Below are positions 33,432 through 42,733 of a stretch of DNA of 64,000 nt, in pieces. The DNA lies in the NCBI RefSeq assembly GCF_014645535.1, contig NZ_BMLX01000005.1:62001-126000 (forward strand), in the 5' to 3' direction. Position 1 is the first letter of the stretch. Each line of letters starts with the position of its first letter. Source of the stretch: Silvimonas iriomotensis. GTDB taxonomy: Bacteria > Pseudomonadota > Gammaproteobacteria > Burkholderiales > Chitinibacteraceae. A program made the position numbers and the translations under genes. The notes below the pieces were generated by a model that saw only the letters and a list, made by a program, of their open reading frames with translations, made no database searches and was not told the DNA's origin.

Positions 33432-34175
33432 ATGGATGTCATCCAGGTAGACAACATGACCTGCGCCTACGGCCGCAATGTGGTGCTCAAGGACATCAAC
33501 CTCTCGGTGCACGAGGGCGAAATCCTGACCATTCTGGGCGGCTCTGGCTGCGGCAAATCCACGCTGCTCAAGCATATGATCGGGCTGGAAAAACCGCGCA
33601 CCGGGCATGTCTTGATCAAAGGCGAGAACCTGATGCGCGCCGCCGGCGATGAACGCCGCCGCATTTTGTCGCAGTTCGGGGTGGCGTATCAGTCTGGCGC
33701 GCTGTTTGGCTCCATGACCGTGCTGGAAAACGTCATGCTGCCGCTGCAGTCGTACACGCATCTGACACCGGATGCGCAAGACCTGGTCGCCCGGCTCAAG
33801 CTGCGGCAGGTGGGGCTGGAGCAGTTTGCCGATTATCTGCCGTCGGCGTTGTCGGGCGGCATGCAAAAACGCGCCGCCATTGCCCGCGCCCTGGCGCTGG
33901 ACCCGGCCATCCTGTTTCTGGATGAGCCCTCCGCCGGGCTGGACCCGGTCACCTCGGCCGAGCTGGATGCGTTGATCATCCGGCTGGCGCGCGTACTGGG
34001 GCTGACCTTTGTGGTGGTCACGCACGAACTGGCCAGCATCTTTGCCATTGCCGACCGGGCCATCATGCTGGATAAAAGGAACAAGGGCATCATTGCCGAA
34101 GGCAAGCCCGCCGATTTGCGCGATCATCATCCGGATGAACGCGTAACCCGGTTTTTCAGACGTGGAGCCGTATGA
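33432..34175 (+). CDS. MCE-type lipid ABC transporter ATP-binding protein
   Basis: 247 aa, MlaF-like. Walker A LGGSGCGKSTLLKH, Q-loop VAYQSGALFGSMTVLENVML, signature LSGGMQKRAAIARAL, Walker B ILFLDEPSAGLDPVT. The GMQKR variant is characteristic of Mla ATPases. It starts at the base after the permease stop and overlaps the MCE gene by 4 bp. Confidence 0.94.
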   Translation: MDVIQVDNMTCAYGRNVVLKDINLSVHEGEILTILGGSGCGKSTLLKHMIGLEKPRTGHVLIKGENLMRAAGDERRRILSQFGVAYQSGALFGSMTVLENVMLPLQSYTHLTPDAQDLVARLKLRQVGLEQFADYLPSALSGGMQKRAAIARALALDPAILFLDEPSAGLDPVTSAELDALIIRLARVLGLTFVVVTHELASIFAIADRAIMLDKRNKGIIAEGKPADLRDHHPDERVTRFFRRGAV

Positions 34176-35224
34176 CGACTCACAACCGACATTATTTCCG
34201 CCTTGGCCTGTTTGTGGTGCTGGCCGTCGTCACCGCCGCCATCCTGTTTGTGGCCTTTGGCGCCAACCGCTGGCTGGGCAAGCGCGTCACCATGGAAACG
34301 TATTTTGACGAATCCGTGCAGGGGCTCGATGTCGGCTCCAAGGTGCGCTATCGCGGCGTCACGGTGGGCGAAGTCAGCAAGATTTCGTTTACCTATACCA
34401 AATACCAGCAAGACTCACCGCCGTCCGAGCGTTTGCAGTACGTGCTGGTGGAAATGCGCTTCCGGCCCGATGTGTTTGGCGGCCGCGCCATGCAGATTCC
34501 CAGCCAGGAAAACCTGCAGCGTGAAATCGACCGCGGTTTGCGGGTGCGGCTGACACCGCAAGGCCTGACCGGCACCAGCTACGTGGAAATCGATTATTAC
34601 AACCCGTATGCCAACAAGCCGCTGGTGATCAACTGGAAACCGCAGGATCTGTACATCCCGTCGGCCCACAGCGCGGTATCGCAACTAATGAACGCCACCC
34701 AGGACGTCATCACGCGTATGCAAAAGCTGGATATCGAAACCACGGTGGATCGACTCAATCACCTGCTGGCCACCACCGATAACGCGCTCAGCGCCATTCC
34801 AGTCGAGCACATTGCCCGTTCCATCGATAGCCTGGCGGCCAAGCTGGACAAGATCCAGGTCGGCCGGCTGGCCGATGACACAAGTGCCATGGTCAACGAA
34901 GTGCGCGCCACGTCCGCCAGCCTGCACGCCATGCTTAACGCTCCGGGTATGGCCAGCGCCCCGGCCAACCTGGCGGCCAGCACAGAAAGACTGCGTGCCT
35001 TGCTGGACGACCCGCAACTGGCTGATTCGATCAAACACCTGGATCAGACCATGGCCCGTCTGGACCGCCTGACCGCCGGCAATGAAGGCCAGTTGTCTGA
35101 AACGCTGATGAACCTGCACTCGGCCAGCGAAGACCTGCGCCGGCTGACCGATCGCGCCAACAACAACCCCGGTAGCCTGCTGTTTGGCAGCATGCCTACC
35201 CCTTACCCGCTGCCCACGCCATGA
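34172..35224 (+). CDS. MlaD family (MCE-domain) periplasmic lipid-binding protein
   Basis: 350 aa. One N-terminal membrane anchor (FRLGLFVVLAVVTAAILFVA), one MCE domain (VTMETYFDESVQGLDVGSKV, then VTVGEVSKISF), and a long helical C-terminus of about 160 residues rich in Leu/Ser/Thr (STERLRALLDDPQLADSIKH) that could form the hydrophobic tunnel of PqiB/LetB-like or Mce proteins. It is longer than E. coli MlaD (about 180 aa). Confidence 0.93.
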   Translation: MTTHNRHYFRLGLFVVLAVVTAAILFVAFGANRWLGKRVTMETYFDESVQGLDVGSKVRYRGVTVGEVSKISFTYTKYQQDSPPSERLQYVLVEMRFRPDVFGGRAMQIPSQENLQREIDRGLRVRLTPQGLTGTSYVEIDYYNPYANKPLVINWKPQDLYIPSAHSAVSQLMNATQDVITRMQKLDIETTVDRLNHLLATTDNALSAIPVEHIARSIDSLAAKLDKIQVGRLADDTSAMVNEVRATSASLHAMLNAPGMASAPANLAASTERLRALLDDPQLADSIKHLDQTMARLDRLTAGNEGQLSETLMNLHSASEDLRRLTDRANNNPGSLLFGSMPTPYPLPTP

Positions 35225-35832
35225 TCAGAGCCCCGTATCTGTTGATTGCCCCGCTGTTTGCGCTCCTGGCGGCCTGCTCCAGCCCGCCGCCGGCGGAATC
35301 GCGCTATGAACTGGATGCCAACCGGCCCGAGAGCGCGACCACTGCGCCGCGCTTTGCCGACACGCTCAAGGTCATGCTGCCCAATGCAGTCGCCGGGCTG
35401 GACGGCACGCGGTTTATCTACCGGGAAACCGCGCAGCGCTATGCACGCGATCCGTATCGTGGTTATACCTCCCCGATTCCGCTGTTTGTGTCAGACCGCA
35501 TGACCGACTGGCTGAATCGCAGCAACCTGTTCACACACGTCATTCCGGGCCGCTCGCCGTGGGGCACGCGTTACGTGCTGGAAAGTGATATCCGCGCGTT
35601 CTACATAGACCTGCGCCCGGATCAACCGCGTACCGCGCAGGTGCGCCTGGGCGCGCGGGTGCGTGACACCGAAACCAACACCTTTGTTTACGATGGTGAA
35701 GTGGCCGGCGCTGCGCGCGTGGCTGATCCGGCCAATGGCGACAGTTTTGCCGCCGCGCAATCGCAAGCATTGGGCGAGGCCCTGACGCAACTGGAAACCG
35801 CGCTGCGCAAGGTGCAAATACCGGCGCAATAA
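35221..35832 (+). CDS. ABC transport auxiliary lipoprotein (PqiC-like)
   Basis: 203 aa with a lipoprotein signal peptide (MIRAPYLLIAPLFALLAACS). The mature domain fits the ABC-type transport auxiliary component family, PqiC/DUF330-like: FADTLKVMLPNAVAGLDGTR, YVLESDIRAFYIDLRPDQP, ALTQLETAL. It probably docks the MCE protein at the outer membrane. 4-bp overlap with the MCE gene. Confidence 0.9.
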   Translation: MIRAPYLLIAPLFALLAACSSPPPAESRYELDANRPESATTAPRFADTLKVMLPNAVAGLDGTRFIYRETAQRYARDPYRGYTSPIPLFVSDRMTDWLNRSNLFTHVIPGRSPWGTRYVLESDIRAFYIDLRPDQPRTAQVRLGARVRDTETNTFVYDGEVAGAARVADPANGDSFAAAQSQALGEALTQLETALRKVQIPAQ

Positions 35833-35862
35833 GCGTGCGCGCCGCCCTTTGCCCGGTGAACA

Positions 35863-35898
35863 GGCAGCATTGCCACCCACGCTGCCCTTTCTTTTCTT
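35863..35898 (+). terminator. Weak candidate terminator after MCE operon
   Basis: GGCAGC (35863-35868) pairs with GCTGCC (35881-35886) around a 12-nt loop, followed by CTTTCTTTTCTT. The stem is short. Confidence 0.35.
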
Positions 35899-35981
35899 AA
35901 AATAAGCCTGATTTTGAATTTATCCGCCAGCAAGCCAAGGCTGGTTGAGGCAAAATCAGCACTGCGTATTTCGAGAAAGAT

Positions 35982-38180
35982 ATGGTCGCCGTTACCCGCC
36001 CGCTTGCCCAGTCCATTGCCGAAGCCGCCGATCCGGCGCGCTGGCTGTCCGCGCTCTCCAGCCGCTATCCGGCCGAGCATGTCCGCCGCCTTGAGCAGGC
36101 GCTGGAGTGGTCTGCCTCGCTGTACCAGGGCAAGACCCATCCTGACACCCAAGAGCCGCTGTTCCCGCACGCAGTTGCCGCGGCCTCGATCGTCGCTGAT
36201 CTGAATCTGGACGCAGACGCGGTCATCGCCACCCTGTTGTTTGCGATCCCCGACAGCCTGGCGGATGCGGAAGTCGCCATTGAAACGCATTTCGGCAAAG
36301 CGGTGTCCACACTGGTCGAAGGCGTCTGGCGCGTGCGCAAGATCCGTTCGCTGGCGCAAGGCCGAGCCCGCGGTGCCGATCACGCCGAGCAGATTGAAGC
36401 GCTGCGCAAAATGCTGCTGGCCATGGTCGAAGACATGCGCGTGGTGCTGATCAACCTGGCCTGGCGCACGCAAACCATGCACACGCTGGGCAAGGTGCCT
36501 GACGAAGACCGCCGCCGCATTGCGCGGGAGACGCTGGATATCTACGCCCCGCTGGCCAACCGGCTGGGCGTCTGGCAGATCAAGTGGGAACTGGAAGACC
36601 TGGGTTTCCGCTACATGGAGCCGGAAACCTACAAGAAGATTGCCAAACTGCTGGATGAGCGCCGCGTTGATCGCGAGAACTTCATCAGCAACGTGCTGGC
36701 CACCCTGCGCACCGAACTGACCGCCGCCGGTATCAAGCACGTCGACCTGATGGGCCGGCCCAAGCACATTTTCAGCATCTGGAAAAAGATGCAGAAAAAG
36801 AAGCTGGATTTCTCCGAGCTGTATGACATCCGCGCGGTGCGTGTGCTGGTCGATGACGTCAAGGATTGCTACACGGTGCTGGGCATCATCCACAACCTGT
36901 GGCAGCCCATTCCCGGCGAGTTTGACGACTATATTGCCAACCCCAAGGGCAACTTCTACCGCAGCTTGCACACGGCCGTGATCGGCCCCAGCGACAAGGC
37001 GGTGGAGGTCCAGATCCGCACCTTCGACATGCACGAGCATGCCGAATTCGGCGTAGCCGCGCACTGGCGCTACAAGGAAGGCGGCAAGGGCGACAGCAAG
37101 TACGAAGAGAAAATCGCCTGGCTGCGCCAGTTGCTGGACTGGCGCGAAGACATGGCGCAAGAAGCGCATCTGGCCGATGCCTTCAAGGCAGAATTGTTCG
37201 ACGACACCATTTATGTGCTGACCCCGGCGGGCCGCGTGATCGCCCTGCCCAAGGGTTCTACGCCGGTGGACTTTGCCTATCACTTGCACAGTGATCTGGG
37301 GCATCGCTGCCGCGGCGCCAAGGTGAACGGCCAGATCGTGCCGCTGAACACCGCGCTGGAAAACGGCCAGCGCGTGGAAATCCTGGCCGCCAAGGAAGGT
37401 GGCCCCAGTCTGGACTGGCTGCATCAGGGCTACGTCAAGAGCCACCGCGCCGCGCAGAAAATCCGTTATTGGGTGCGGCAGCAAAACCTGGATGTCGTCG
37501 TGGCCCAGGGCAAATCCTTGTATGACAAGGAAGCCGCCCGCGCTGGCGCCACGCAAGCCAATCAGGACGAAGTAGCGCAACGGCTGGGCTACAAGACCGT
37601 CAACGAGTTGTACGTGGCGCTGGGGCACGATGATGTCTCGCTGCGGCAACTGGCCGACGCCTTTGTGGTGCACCCGCAGCCTGTGGAAGAGCCGGTTGCG
37701 CCGGAAGACGTGGTCAAGCGCGCCCGTGCCGACCAGCACGGCGAAGGCATCCTGATTGAAGGCGTGGACCAGTTGATGACCATGCTGGCCAAATGCTGCA
37801 AACCGGTGCCGCCCGATGCGGTAGTCGGCTTTGTGACCAAGGGCCGGGGGATTTCGATTCACCGTTCTGACTGCATCACGCTCAAGCGCCTTGCCGCGGC
37901 CTCCCCCGAGCGCCTGATCAAGGCGGACTGGGGCAAGCAGACCGGCAATGTGTTCGCCACGGATATCATGGTGGAAGCGCATGACCGGCCCAGCTTGCTG
38001 CGCGACCTCTCTGACGTGATGTCACGCGAGAAAATCAACGTCACCGGCGTGAACACGCTCTCGAAAAACACCCTCGCGCGCATGCGCTTTACCGTCGAAA
38101 TCAGGGGCGTTGCCGACCTGCCGCGCATTTTTGTGCGCTTGTCTGATGTCCCCGGCGTCTTGAAGGTGGAACGTGTCTAA
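35982..38180 (+). CDS. relA: RelA-type (p)ppGpp synthetase
   Basis: 732 aa. The domain order is pseudo-HD, synthetase (RPKHIFSIWKKMQKKKLDFS, then YDIRAVRVLVDDVKDCYTVL, then YIANPKGNFYRSLHTAVIGP), TGS (IYVLTPAGRVIALPKGSTPV), then zinc-finger and ACT-like (HDRPSLLRDLSDVMSREKIN). The hydrolase motif His-Asp is lost: the segment reads ATLLFAIPDS where SpoT-type enzymes have LLHDVIED. It should therefore be a synthesis-only RelA responding to uncharged tRNA on ribosomes. Confidence 0.95.
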   Translation: MVAVTRPLAQSIAEAADPARWLSALSSRYPAEHVRRLEQALEWSASLYQGKTHPDTQEPLFPHAVAAASIVADLNLDADAVIATLLFAIPDSLADAEVAIETHFGKAVSTLVEGVWRVRKIRSLAQGRARGADHAEQIEALRKMLLAMVEDMRVVLINLAWRTQTMHTLGKVPDEDRRRIARETLDIYAPLANRLGVWQIKWELEDLGFRYMEPETYKKIAKLLDERRVDRENFISNVLATLRTELTAAGIKHVDLMGRPKHIFSIWKKMQKKKLDFSELYDIRAVRVLVDDVKDCYTVLGIIHNLWQPIPGEFDDYIANPKGNFYRSLHTAVIGPSDKAVEVQIRTFDMHEHAEFGVAAHWRYKEGGKGDSKYEEKIAWLRQLLDWREDMAQEAHLADAFKAELFDDTIYVLTPAGRVIALPKGSTPVDFAYHLHSDLGHRCRGAKVNGQIVPLNTALENGQRVEILAAKEGGPSLDWLHQGYVKSHRAAQKIRYWVRQQNLDVVVAQGKSLYDKEAARAGATQANQDEVAQRLGYKTVNELYVALGHDDVSLRQLADAFVVHPQPVEEPVAPEDVVKRARADQHGEGILIEGVDQLMTMLAKCCKPVPPDAVVGFVTKGRGISIHRSDCITLKRLAAASPERLIKADWGKQTGNVFATDIMVEAHDRPSLLRDLSDVMSREKINVTGVNTLSKNTLARMRFTVEIRGVADLPRIFVRLSDVPGVLKVERV

Positions 38181-38766
38181 ACCACTCGCAACCCTGGCTT
38201 TGTTCATCACCGCCCTGCTGCCCGTGGCCGCAGGGGCTGCCGATACCGCATCGGCCCCGGCCACTGCTGCGCAGCAACTGGCGGCTTCCGGGCCGCTGAC
38301 GCCGGTGAAATTCAGGAATAGCTGGAACGGGGTGGTCAGCCAGATCGCCGCCATGGGCAGTGCGGACCAGGCCCAGAAACTGGGTGAAACGCTGATGCTG
38401 GGTGAAATGACGCCAGAAGCCGGCGGCAAGGACAGCGCCTGGCTGGCGCGCTGTGGCGATGGTGACCGCGTGACACTGACGGCAGCCACGCCAGACTCGC
38501 CGCTCACCCACGTCACCATTGAAACGCCGATCAACGCAGCACAACTGGGCCCGGGCCGGGTTGCGCCGGCGGTGATGTGGACCATCAGTTTCTTTCATCC
38601 GGAACGCAACAGCGACGACATCAAGAAACTGGCTGTCCAGTTGATGCGCGGCATGGCCACGGAACAAACCAGTACGGTCCAGGATGGTAATGACGAGTAC
38701 CGTTTAAGCGCACTGCCCGATGGCGCGCTGCGGTTTGATGCCAACCGCGTTGTGACGTCCCGATAA
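38173..38766 (+). CDS. Secreted protein of unknown function
   Basis: 197 aa from a GTG that overlaps the relA stop by 8 bp. A signal peptide (MSKPLATLALFITALLPVAAGA) is followed by an Ala-rich stretch. The mature domain is unrecognised; it has a single Cys and a repeated beta-like pattern (DSPLTHVTIETPINAAQLG, VMWTISFFHPERNSDDIKKL). It may ride on the relA transcript. Confidence 0.75.
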   Translation: MSKPLATLALFITALLPVAAGAADTASAPATAAQQLAASGPLTPVKFRNSWNGVVSQIAAMGSADQAQKLGETLMLGEMTPEAGGKDSAWLARCGDGDRVTLTAATPDSPLTHVTIETPINAAQLGPGRVAPAVMWTISFFHPERNSDDIKKLAVQLMRGMATEQTSTVQDGNDEYRLSALPDGALRFDANRVVTSR

Positions 38767-38777
38767 GGCCAGCGTGC

Positions 38778-39851
38778 TTAGCCCAGGGTCGGGCTGATGA
38801 CGCCCGTCACCAGCAGCACCGTCTGCAGTACCCCGAACAACGCAATCGCCCCCGCGCCCGCCCAGGACAAACCCCGTTGCCAGCCACTGCGCCGGCCATG
38901 TGCCGGCGCCAGCCGGTTCACCCCCATGGCGCCCAGGCTGATCAGCGAGACCGTGATGGCCACGCCCGCCGCCATGGCAAAGGTTGATAACACGCCGGTC
39001 AGGAAAATACCGTTGGCCAGGCAAAAAATCAGCACCAGGATTGCCCCGGTACACGGCCGCAACCCCACGGCCGCACCAGCCAGCGCCATTTGCCGCCAGT
39101 TGCGGGCCGCCCGGGCCTGCCCGGTCGCGCGATAGGTCACTTTGCCATGGGCTGCCCCACCCGTTTTGCGCCGCAGCGGCGCATGCATGGCGCCGGCCTT
39201 GGGCGCCTGCGGCTGGTCTGGTTCACAACCGCAGGTATCCAGACCGCGCGCCAGCCGCCAGAGCATAAGCAGGCCCATGCCGCCCAGAATGGCGTAACTG
39301 ACGGTTTCCAGCGTGGCGGCGTGGTTCAGGATCGCCAGCGAGGTATTCCCCAGCAGCGCCGCCAGTCCGCCCACCAGCACAATCGCGCACAGCGCTTGCA
39401 CCGTAGCGGCCCAGGCGCTCAGCGCCACCCCATGCAAAATGCGCGCGCGCTGCGTCAGAAAATAACTGCCGATCACCACCTTGCCGTGGCCTGGCCCGGC
39501 GGCATGCAGCACGCCGTAGACAAAAGACACCAGCACGATCAGCCACAGCGCAGTCGAATGACTGCCCTGCCGGCTTTGCTGCAAGGCATCCCGCAGGATG
39601 GCGTTGAGCTTGCTTTGCCACACCACCAGCTGGCCGATGACCGCCCGCACCGGCGCCGGCAAGGCAGATAGCGTCTGTGTCGGGCTTGGCGCCGCCACGG
39701 CGGCGGCCGCGCTGGCCGCAGGGGCAGATGCCGCCTGTGCCTGAACCACCGGCCGGCCAAAGTAATCCACCGCCATGGCTGGCTGCGCCAGGGTGATCGC
39801 ACACAGCGCCAGCAAGGTCAGCAGCCAGTACATGGGTTTGAGCGCGGACAT
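38778..39851 (-). CDS. NicO-type nickel/cobalt efflux permease
   Basis: 357 aa from the ATG overlapping the upstream stop (TGATG), with GGAAGGTGA before it. A signal/anchor segment is followed by six or so membrane helices. The family motif VLHAAGPGHGKVVIGSYFL is intact, and GLRPCTGAILVLIFCLANG matches the second conserved loop. A cytosolic loop (DTCGCEPDQPQAPKAGAMHA) could bind metal. It is paired with a DUF1007 protein, a common arrangement for metal export in proteobacteria. Confidence 0.9.
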   Translation of the reverse strand: MSALKPMYWLLTLLALCAITLAQPAMAVDYFGRPVVQAQAASAPAASAAAAVAAPSPTQTLSALPAPVRAVIGQLVVWQSKLNAILRDALQQSRQGSHSTALWLIVLVSFVYGVLHAAGPGHGKVVIGSYFLTQRARILHGVALSAWAATVQALCAIVLVGGLAALLGNTSLAILNHAATLETVSYAILGGMGLLMLWRLARGLDTCGCEPDQPQAPKAGAMHAPLRRKTGGAAHGKVTYRATGQARAARNWRQMALAGAAVGLRPCTGAILVLIFCLANGIFLTGVLSTFAMAAGVAITVSLISLGAMGVNRLAPAHGRRSGWQRGLSWAGAGAIALFGVLQTVLLVTGVISPTLG

Positions 39852-40441
39852 CAGCAAATCACCTTCCATACCAGCGGGTTTACCGAGCCGTAAAAGATCG
39901 GGTGGGCGTGGTCTTCAAAAGATTCCAGCTTGCAGCTGCCCACCCCGTCGCCGGTCAGGCTGACCGAGGTCGGCCTGGTCGGCTCGTAATCCACAAAGAA
40001 CGACTCATCGTAAAACCCCAGCGTCACGCGGCCCTGATGCGGATCGACCGGGCGTTCCAGCGGCAGCGTGAACTCGTACACCATCTTGTTGCCTTCCAGC
40101 TTTGCCACGAAGTCTGTGGGGGCTTTGACGTTGACGGGCGTTTTCTCGATAAACACGTGCTGAAAGTAACCGTAGTTCTGCAGATTATCGAAACCGCCCT
40201 TCTTCACCTTCGCCGCTTCTGCGCGGGTCAGTGGTTTGCCAGCCTTATGGTCTTTGGCGACATCACTGAGCACCGCCGTGGTGAAGTCTTCATCAAACAC
40301 CCAGCGTTCTTTGAGCGATTCAATCTTGCCTTGCCTGAACTGCACGGCAACGTCATAAGTTACCCAGACATGCGGATGGGCCTGGGCCAGCGCAGGCAGC
40401 AACAAGGTGGCCAGCGGCCAGCAACGGAACGAGTGCAACAT
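39851..40441 (-). CDS. DUF1007 family periplasmic protein
   Basis: 196 aa from MLHSFRCW, with signal peptide ending LAQAHP and the DUF1007 opening HPHVWVTYDVAVQFRQGKIE. Later motifs are ERWVFDEDFTTAVLSDVAKD and TLPLERPVDPHQGRVTLGFYD. It probably partners the NicO permease encoded next in metal handling. The biochemical role is unknown. Confidence 0.88.
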   Translation of the reverse strand: MLHSFRCWPLATLLLPALAQAHPHVWVTYDVAVQFRQGKIESLKERWVFDEDFTTAVLSDVAKDHKAGKPLTRAEAAKVKKGGFDNLQNYGYFQHVFIEKTPVNVKAPTDFVAKLEGNKMVYEFTLPLERPVDPHQGRVTLGFYDESFFVDYEPTRPTSVSLTGDGVGSCKLESFEDHAHPIFYGSVNPLVWKVIC

Positions 40442-40562
40442 GGCGTGTTTGATCAACCAGAGAACATCAACAAAACCGCAAGCGGTGGGCATTTAACGGC
40501 CAGTCGCGCCGGGCGATGACACAACCGGCGCGCCAGTGTAGCGCCATCGGGCGCGGGCCAAT

Positions 40563-40590
40563 AAAAAAGCGGCCCGAAGGCCGCTTTTTT
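40563..40590. terminator. Bidirectional intrinsic terminator
   Basis: AAAAAAGCGGCC, loop CGAA, GGCCGCTTTTTT: a 12-bp symmetric stem with a U-run. It terminates pyk on the minus strand. Confidence 0.93.
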
Positions 40591-40608
40591 GCGTGCAATG
40601 CCAGGCCC

Positions 40609-42048
40609 TTAGCGGGTACGGCGCTCGCCCACCTTCACGATCTTCAGGCTGTTGGTGCTACCACCCAGGCCAACCACATCGCCATAAGTGAACACCACCA
40701 GATCGCCCTGCTGGACCACGCCACGCTGGATCAGTTCCAGCTCGGCACGAATCAGCAATGCTTCCTGATTGGCGTTTTCGTACGACATGATGAACGGGTA
40801 GACGTCACGGAACAGCGCCAGACGCGCGTAGGTGTCGGCTTCCGGGGTCAGGGCATACACCGGCACGCCGCTGATGAAGCGCGACAGCCACAGCGCCGAA
40901 GCGCCCGACTGGGTCAGCGCGGCAATGGCTTTGACCTTGAGGTGACCGGCAGCAAACAGCGCAGCCATGGCCACAGACTGGTCGATACGGGTGAAGTCGC
41001 CTTGCTTGAGAACTTCATCGCTGATGCGGGTATCCTGGGATTTCTCTGCCTCAAGACAGATACGTGCCATGGCTTCCACGGTTTCAACCGGGAACTTGCC
41101 GCTGGCCGATTCGGCCGACAACATCACGGCGTCGGTGCCATCCAGTACCGCGTTGGCGACGTCAGAGACTTCCGCACGGGTCGGCACCGGGCTGGAAATC
41201 ATGGACTCCATCATCTGCGTGGCAGTAATGGTCAGCTTGTTCTTGCGGCGGGCAGCCTTGATCATCTTCTTTTGCAGGGCCGGCACGGCAGCGTCGCCCA
41301 CTTCAACAGCCAGGTCACCACGGGCAACCATGATACCGTCCGATGCATCCAGAATTTCTTCCAGGTTGGTGATGGCCTCGGTCCGTTCGATCTTGGCAAT
41401 CAGCAACGCCTTGCTGCCAGCAGCGCGCAGCAGGGTGCGGGCCATGTACATGTCAGCACCGCTCTTGGGGAAAGACACAGCAACGTAATCCGCCTTGATC
41501 ACGGCAGCGGTCTTGATGTCTTCCATATCCTTGGCTGTCAGCGCCGGCGCGGTCAGGCCGCCACCTTGCTGGTTGATGCCCTTGTTATTGGACAGAATGC
41601 CGCCCACTTTCACGCGGGTGTGCACTTCGCTGCCCAAGACTTCGGTGACTTCCAGCACAATGCGGCCGTCGTCCAGCAACAGGATGGCGCCCGGCGATAC
41701 GTCGTTGGGCAGCTCTTTGTAATCCAGACCGACGCGGTCAATGTTGCCCAGACCGTCAAAAGCGGCATCCAGAATGAACGCGGCGCCATTCTGCAGATCC
41801 ACCTTGTTGTCTTCAAACTTGCGCACGCGAATCTTGGGGCCTTGCAGGTCAACCAGGATGGCGAGCGGCGAATTGGCCTTGGCGGCTTCCTGGCGGACCA
41901 GATCGGCACGATCCATATGGTCTTGCGCCGTCCCGTGAGAGAAGTTGAGCCGGACCATGTTCACACCGGCGTTGACCAGGCGGCCCAGCGTGGCTGCGTC
42001 GTTGGAAGCCGGGCCCAGCGTGGCCACGATTTTTGTGCTGCGTTGCAT
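40609..42048 (-). CDS. pyk: Pyruvate kinase
   Basis: 479 aa, converts phosphoenolpyruvate and ADP to pyruvate and ATP. Motifs are RSTKIVATLGPASNDAATL, RLNFSHGTAQDH, GIMVARGDLAVEVGDAAVP (catalytic loop), and ITATQMMESMISSPVPTRAE. AGGAGTG lies 8 bp before the ATG, so I prefer MQRSTK to the longer frame. Confidence 0.97.
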   Translation of the reverse strand: MQRSTKIVATLGPASNDAATLGRLVNAGVNMVRLNFSHGTAQDHMDRADLVRQEAAKANSPLAILVDLQGPKIRVRKFEDNKVDLQNGAAFILDAAFDGLGNIDRVGLDYKELPNDVSPGAILLLDDGRIVLEVTEVLGSEVHTRVKVGGILSNNKGINQQGGGLTAPALTAKDMEDIKTAAVIKADYVAVSFPKSGADMYMARTLLRAAGSKALLIAKIERTEAITNLEEILDASDGIMVARGDLAVEVGDAAVPALQKKMIKAARRKNKLTITATQMMESMISSPVPTRAEVSDVANAVLDGTDAVMLSAESASGKFPVETVEAMARICLEAEKSQDTRISDEVLKQGDFTRIDQSVAMAALFAAGHLKVKAIAALTQSGASALWLSRFISGVPVYALTPEADTYARLALFRDVYPFIMSYENANQEALLIRAELELIQRGVVQQGDLVVFTYGDVVGLGGSTNSLKIVKVGERRTR

Positions 42049-42261
42049 GCAATTCACTCCTGTCTCTGATCGAGAGATCACTGTTGTTCTGCTGCTGTTG
42101 CAATCGGGATAGTCAGGCTAGCCGCTGGGACAGGTTTGGCACCCCTGTCCGGCATGGCTAGTCAATACGAAGCTGAAGGGGTATGCAATACCCATATTGA
42201 TTTATGTCGCTTGTGGCGTGTGGGCACGCACCGCATATCGGCGCGATCAATGGTCAGGTGG

Positions 42262-42333
42262 TGTCCCCAGCAGGAATCGAACCTGCAACTAGCCCTTAGG
42301 AGGGGCTCGTTATATCCATTTAACTATGGAGAC
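42262..42333 (-). tRNA. tRNA-Arg (anticodon CCT)
   Basis: A full cloverleaf folds on the minus strand: acceptor GTCTCCA/TGGGGAC, D-stem GTTA/TAAC, anticodon stem AGCCC/GGGCT with loop CTCCTAA (anticodon CCT), T-stem GCAGG/CCTGC with loop TTCGATT, and discriminator A. 72 nt without CCA. No duplicated 3' end suggesting an integrated element was seen nearby. Confidence 0.95.
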
Positions 42334-42672
42334 ATGCCAGACAACCAAAACCCGCTATCTCCATCATTTTTCAGGCAAAAAGCAGATAAAACGGGGATGC
42401 TTGCGGGGGCATTGCCAATCTTTGCCACCCGTCGTTTTCTGGTCGTTTCCTCATATCGCGCGCTGCGTACTGGCGTGTTATCCATGCCGCAGCACCCGGC
42501 GATGGCCCGCATTATACCGACATGGGCCAAAAAGACGTACAAGTACAAGGGTCAAAGCTGCCGGATTGTGATTTCAGGCAGCCAACCCCGTGGCAAATGC
42601 CGGGTTCCTTGCAGAAAGGCAATCTGTTGAGCACGCGTGATGCGGGCCGCGATGACATGAAACAGCCATGAA
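42334..42672. other. Intergenic region upstream of tRNA-Arg
   Basis: No supportable gene. It should hold the tRNA promoter on the minus strand. Open frames here have poor composition and no start signals. Confidence 0.55.
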
Positions 42673-42700
42673 AAAAGCCCGGGAGACATGCCGGGCTTTT
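42673..42700 (-). terminator. Intrinsic terminator of the NHL-protein gene
   Basis: AAAAGCCCGG and CCGGGCTTTT pair around an 8-nt loop. On the minus strand the stem is followed by a T-run. Confidence 0.88.
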
Positions 42701-42733
42701 CAGTTTTTTGCGTATCAGGTGAGGCGGCCGTTA

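Noticed and set aside
35688-37982. 764-codon open frame antisense to relA
   Set aside because: It mirrors the high-GC codon bias of relA, lies wholly opposite a well-conserved gene and shows no recognisable domain.
42262-42333. tRNA-Arg as attachment site of an integrated island
   Set aside because: No integrase, no duplicated tRNA end and no composition shift next to it.
42136-42630. Open frame of 164 codons crossing the tRNA-Arg gene
   Set aside because: It reads through a tRNA on the opposite strand and has low-complexity composition.
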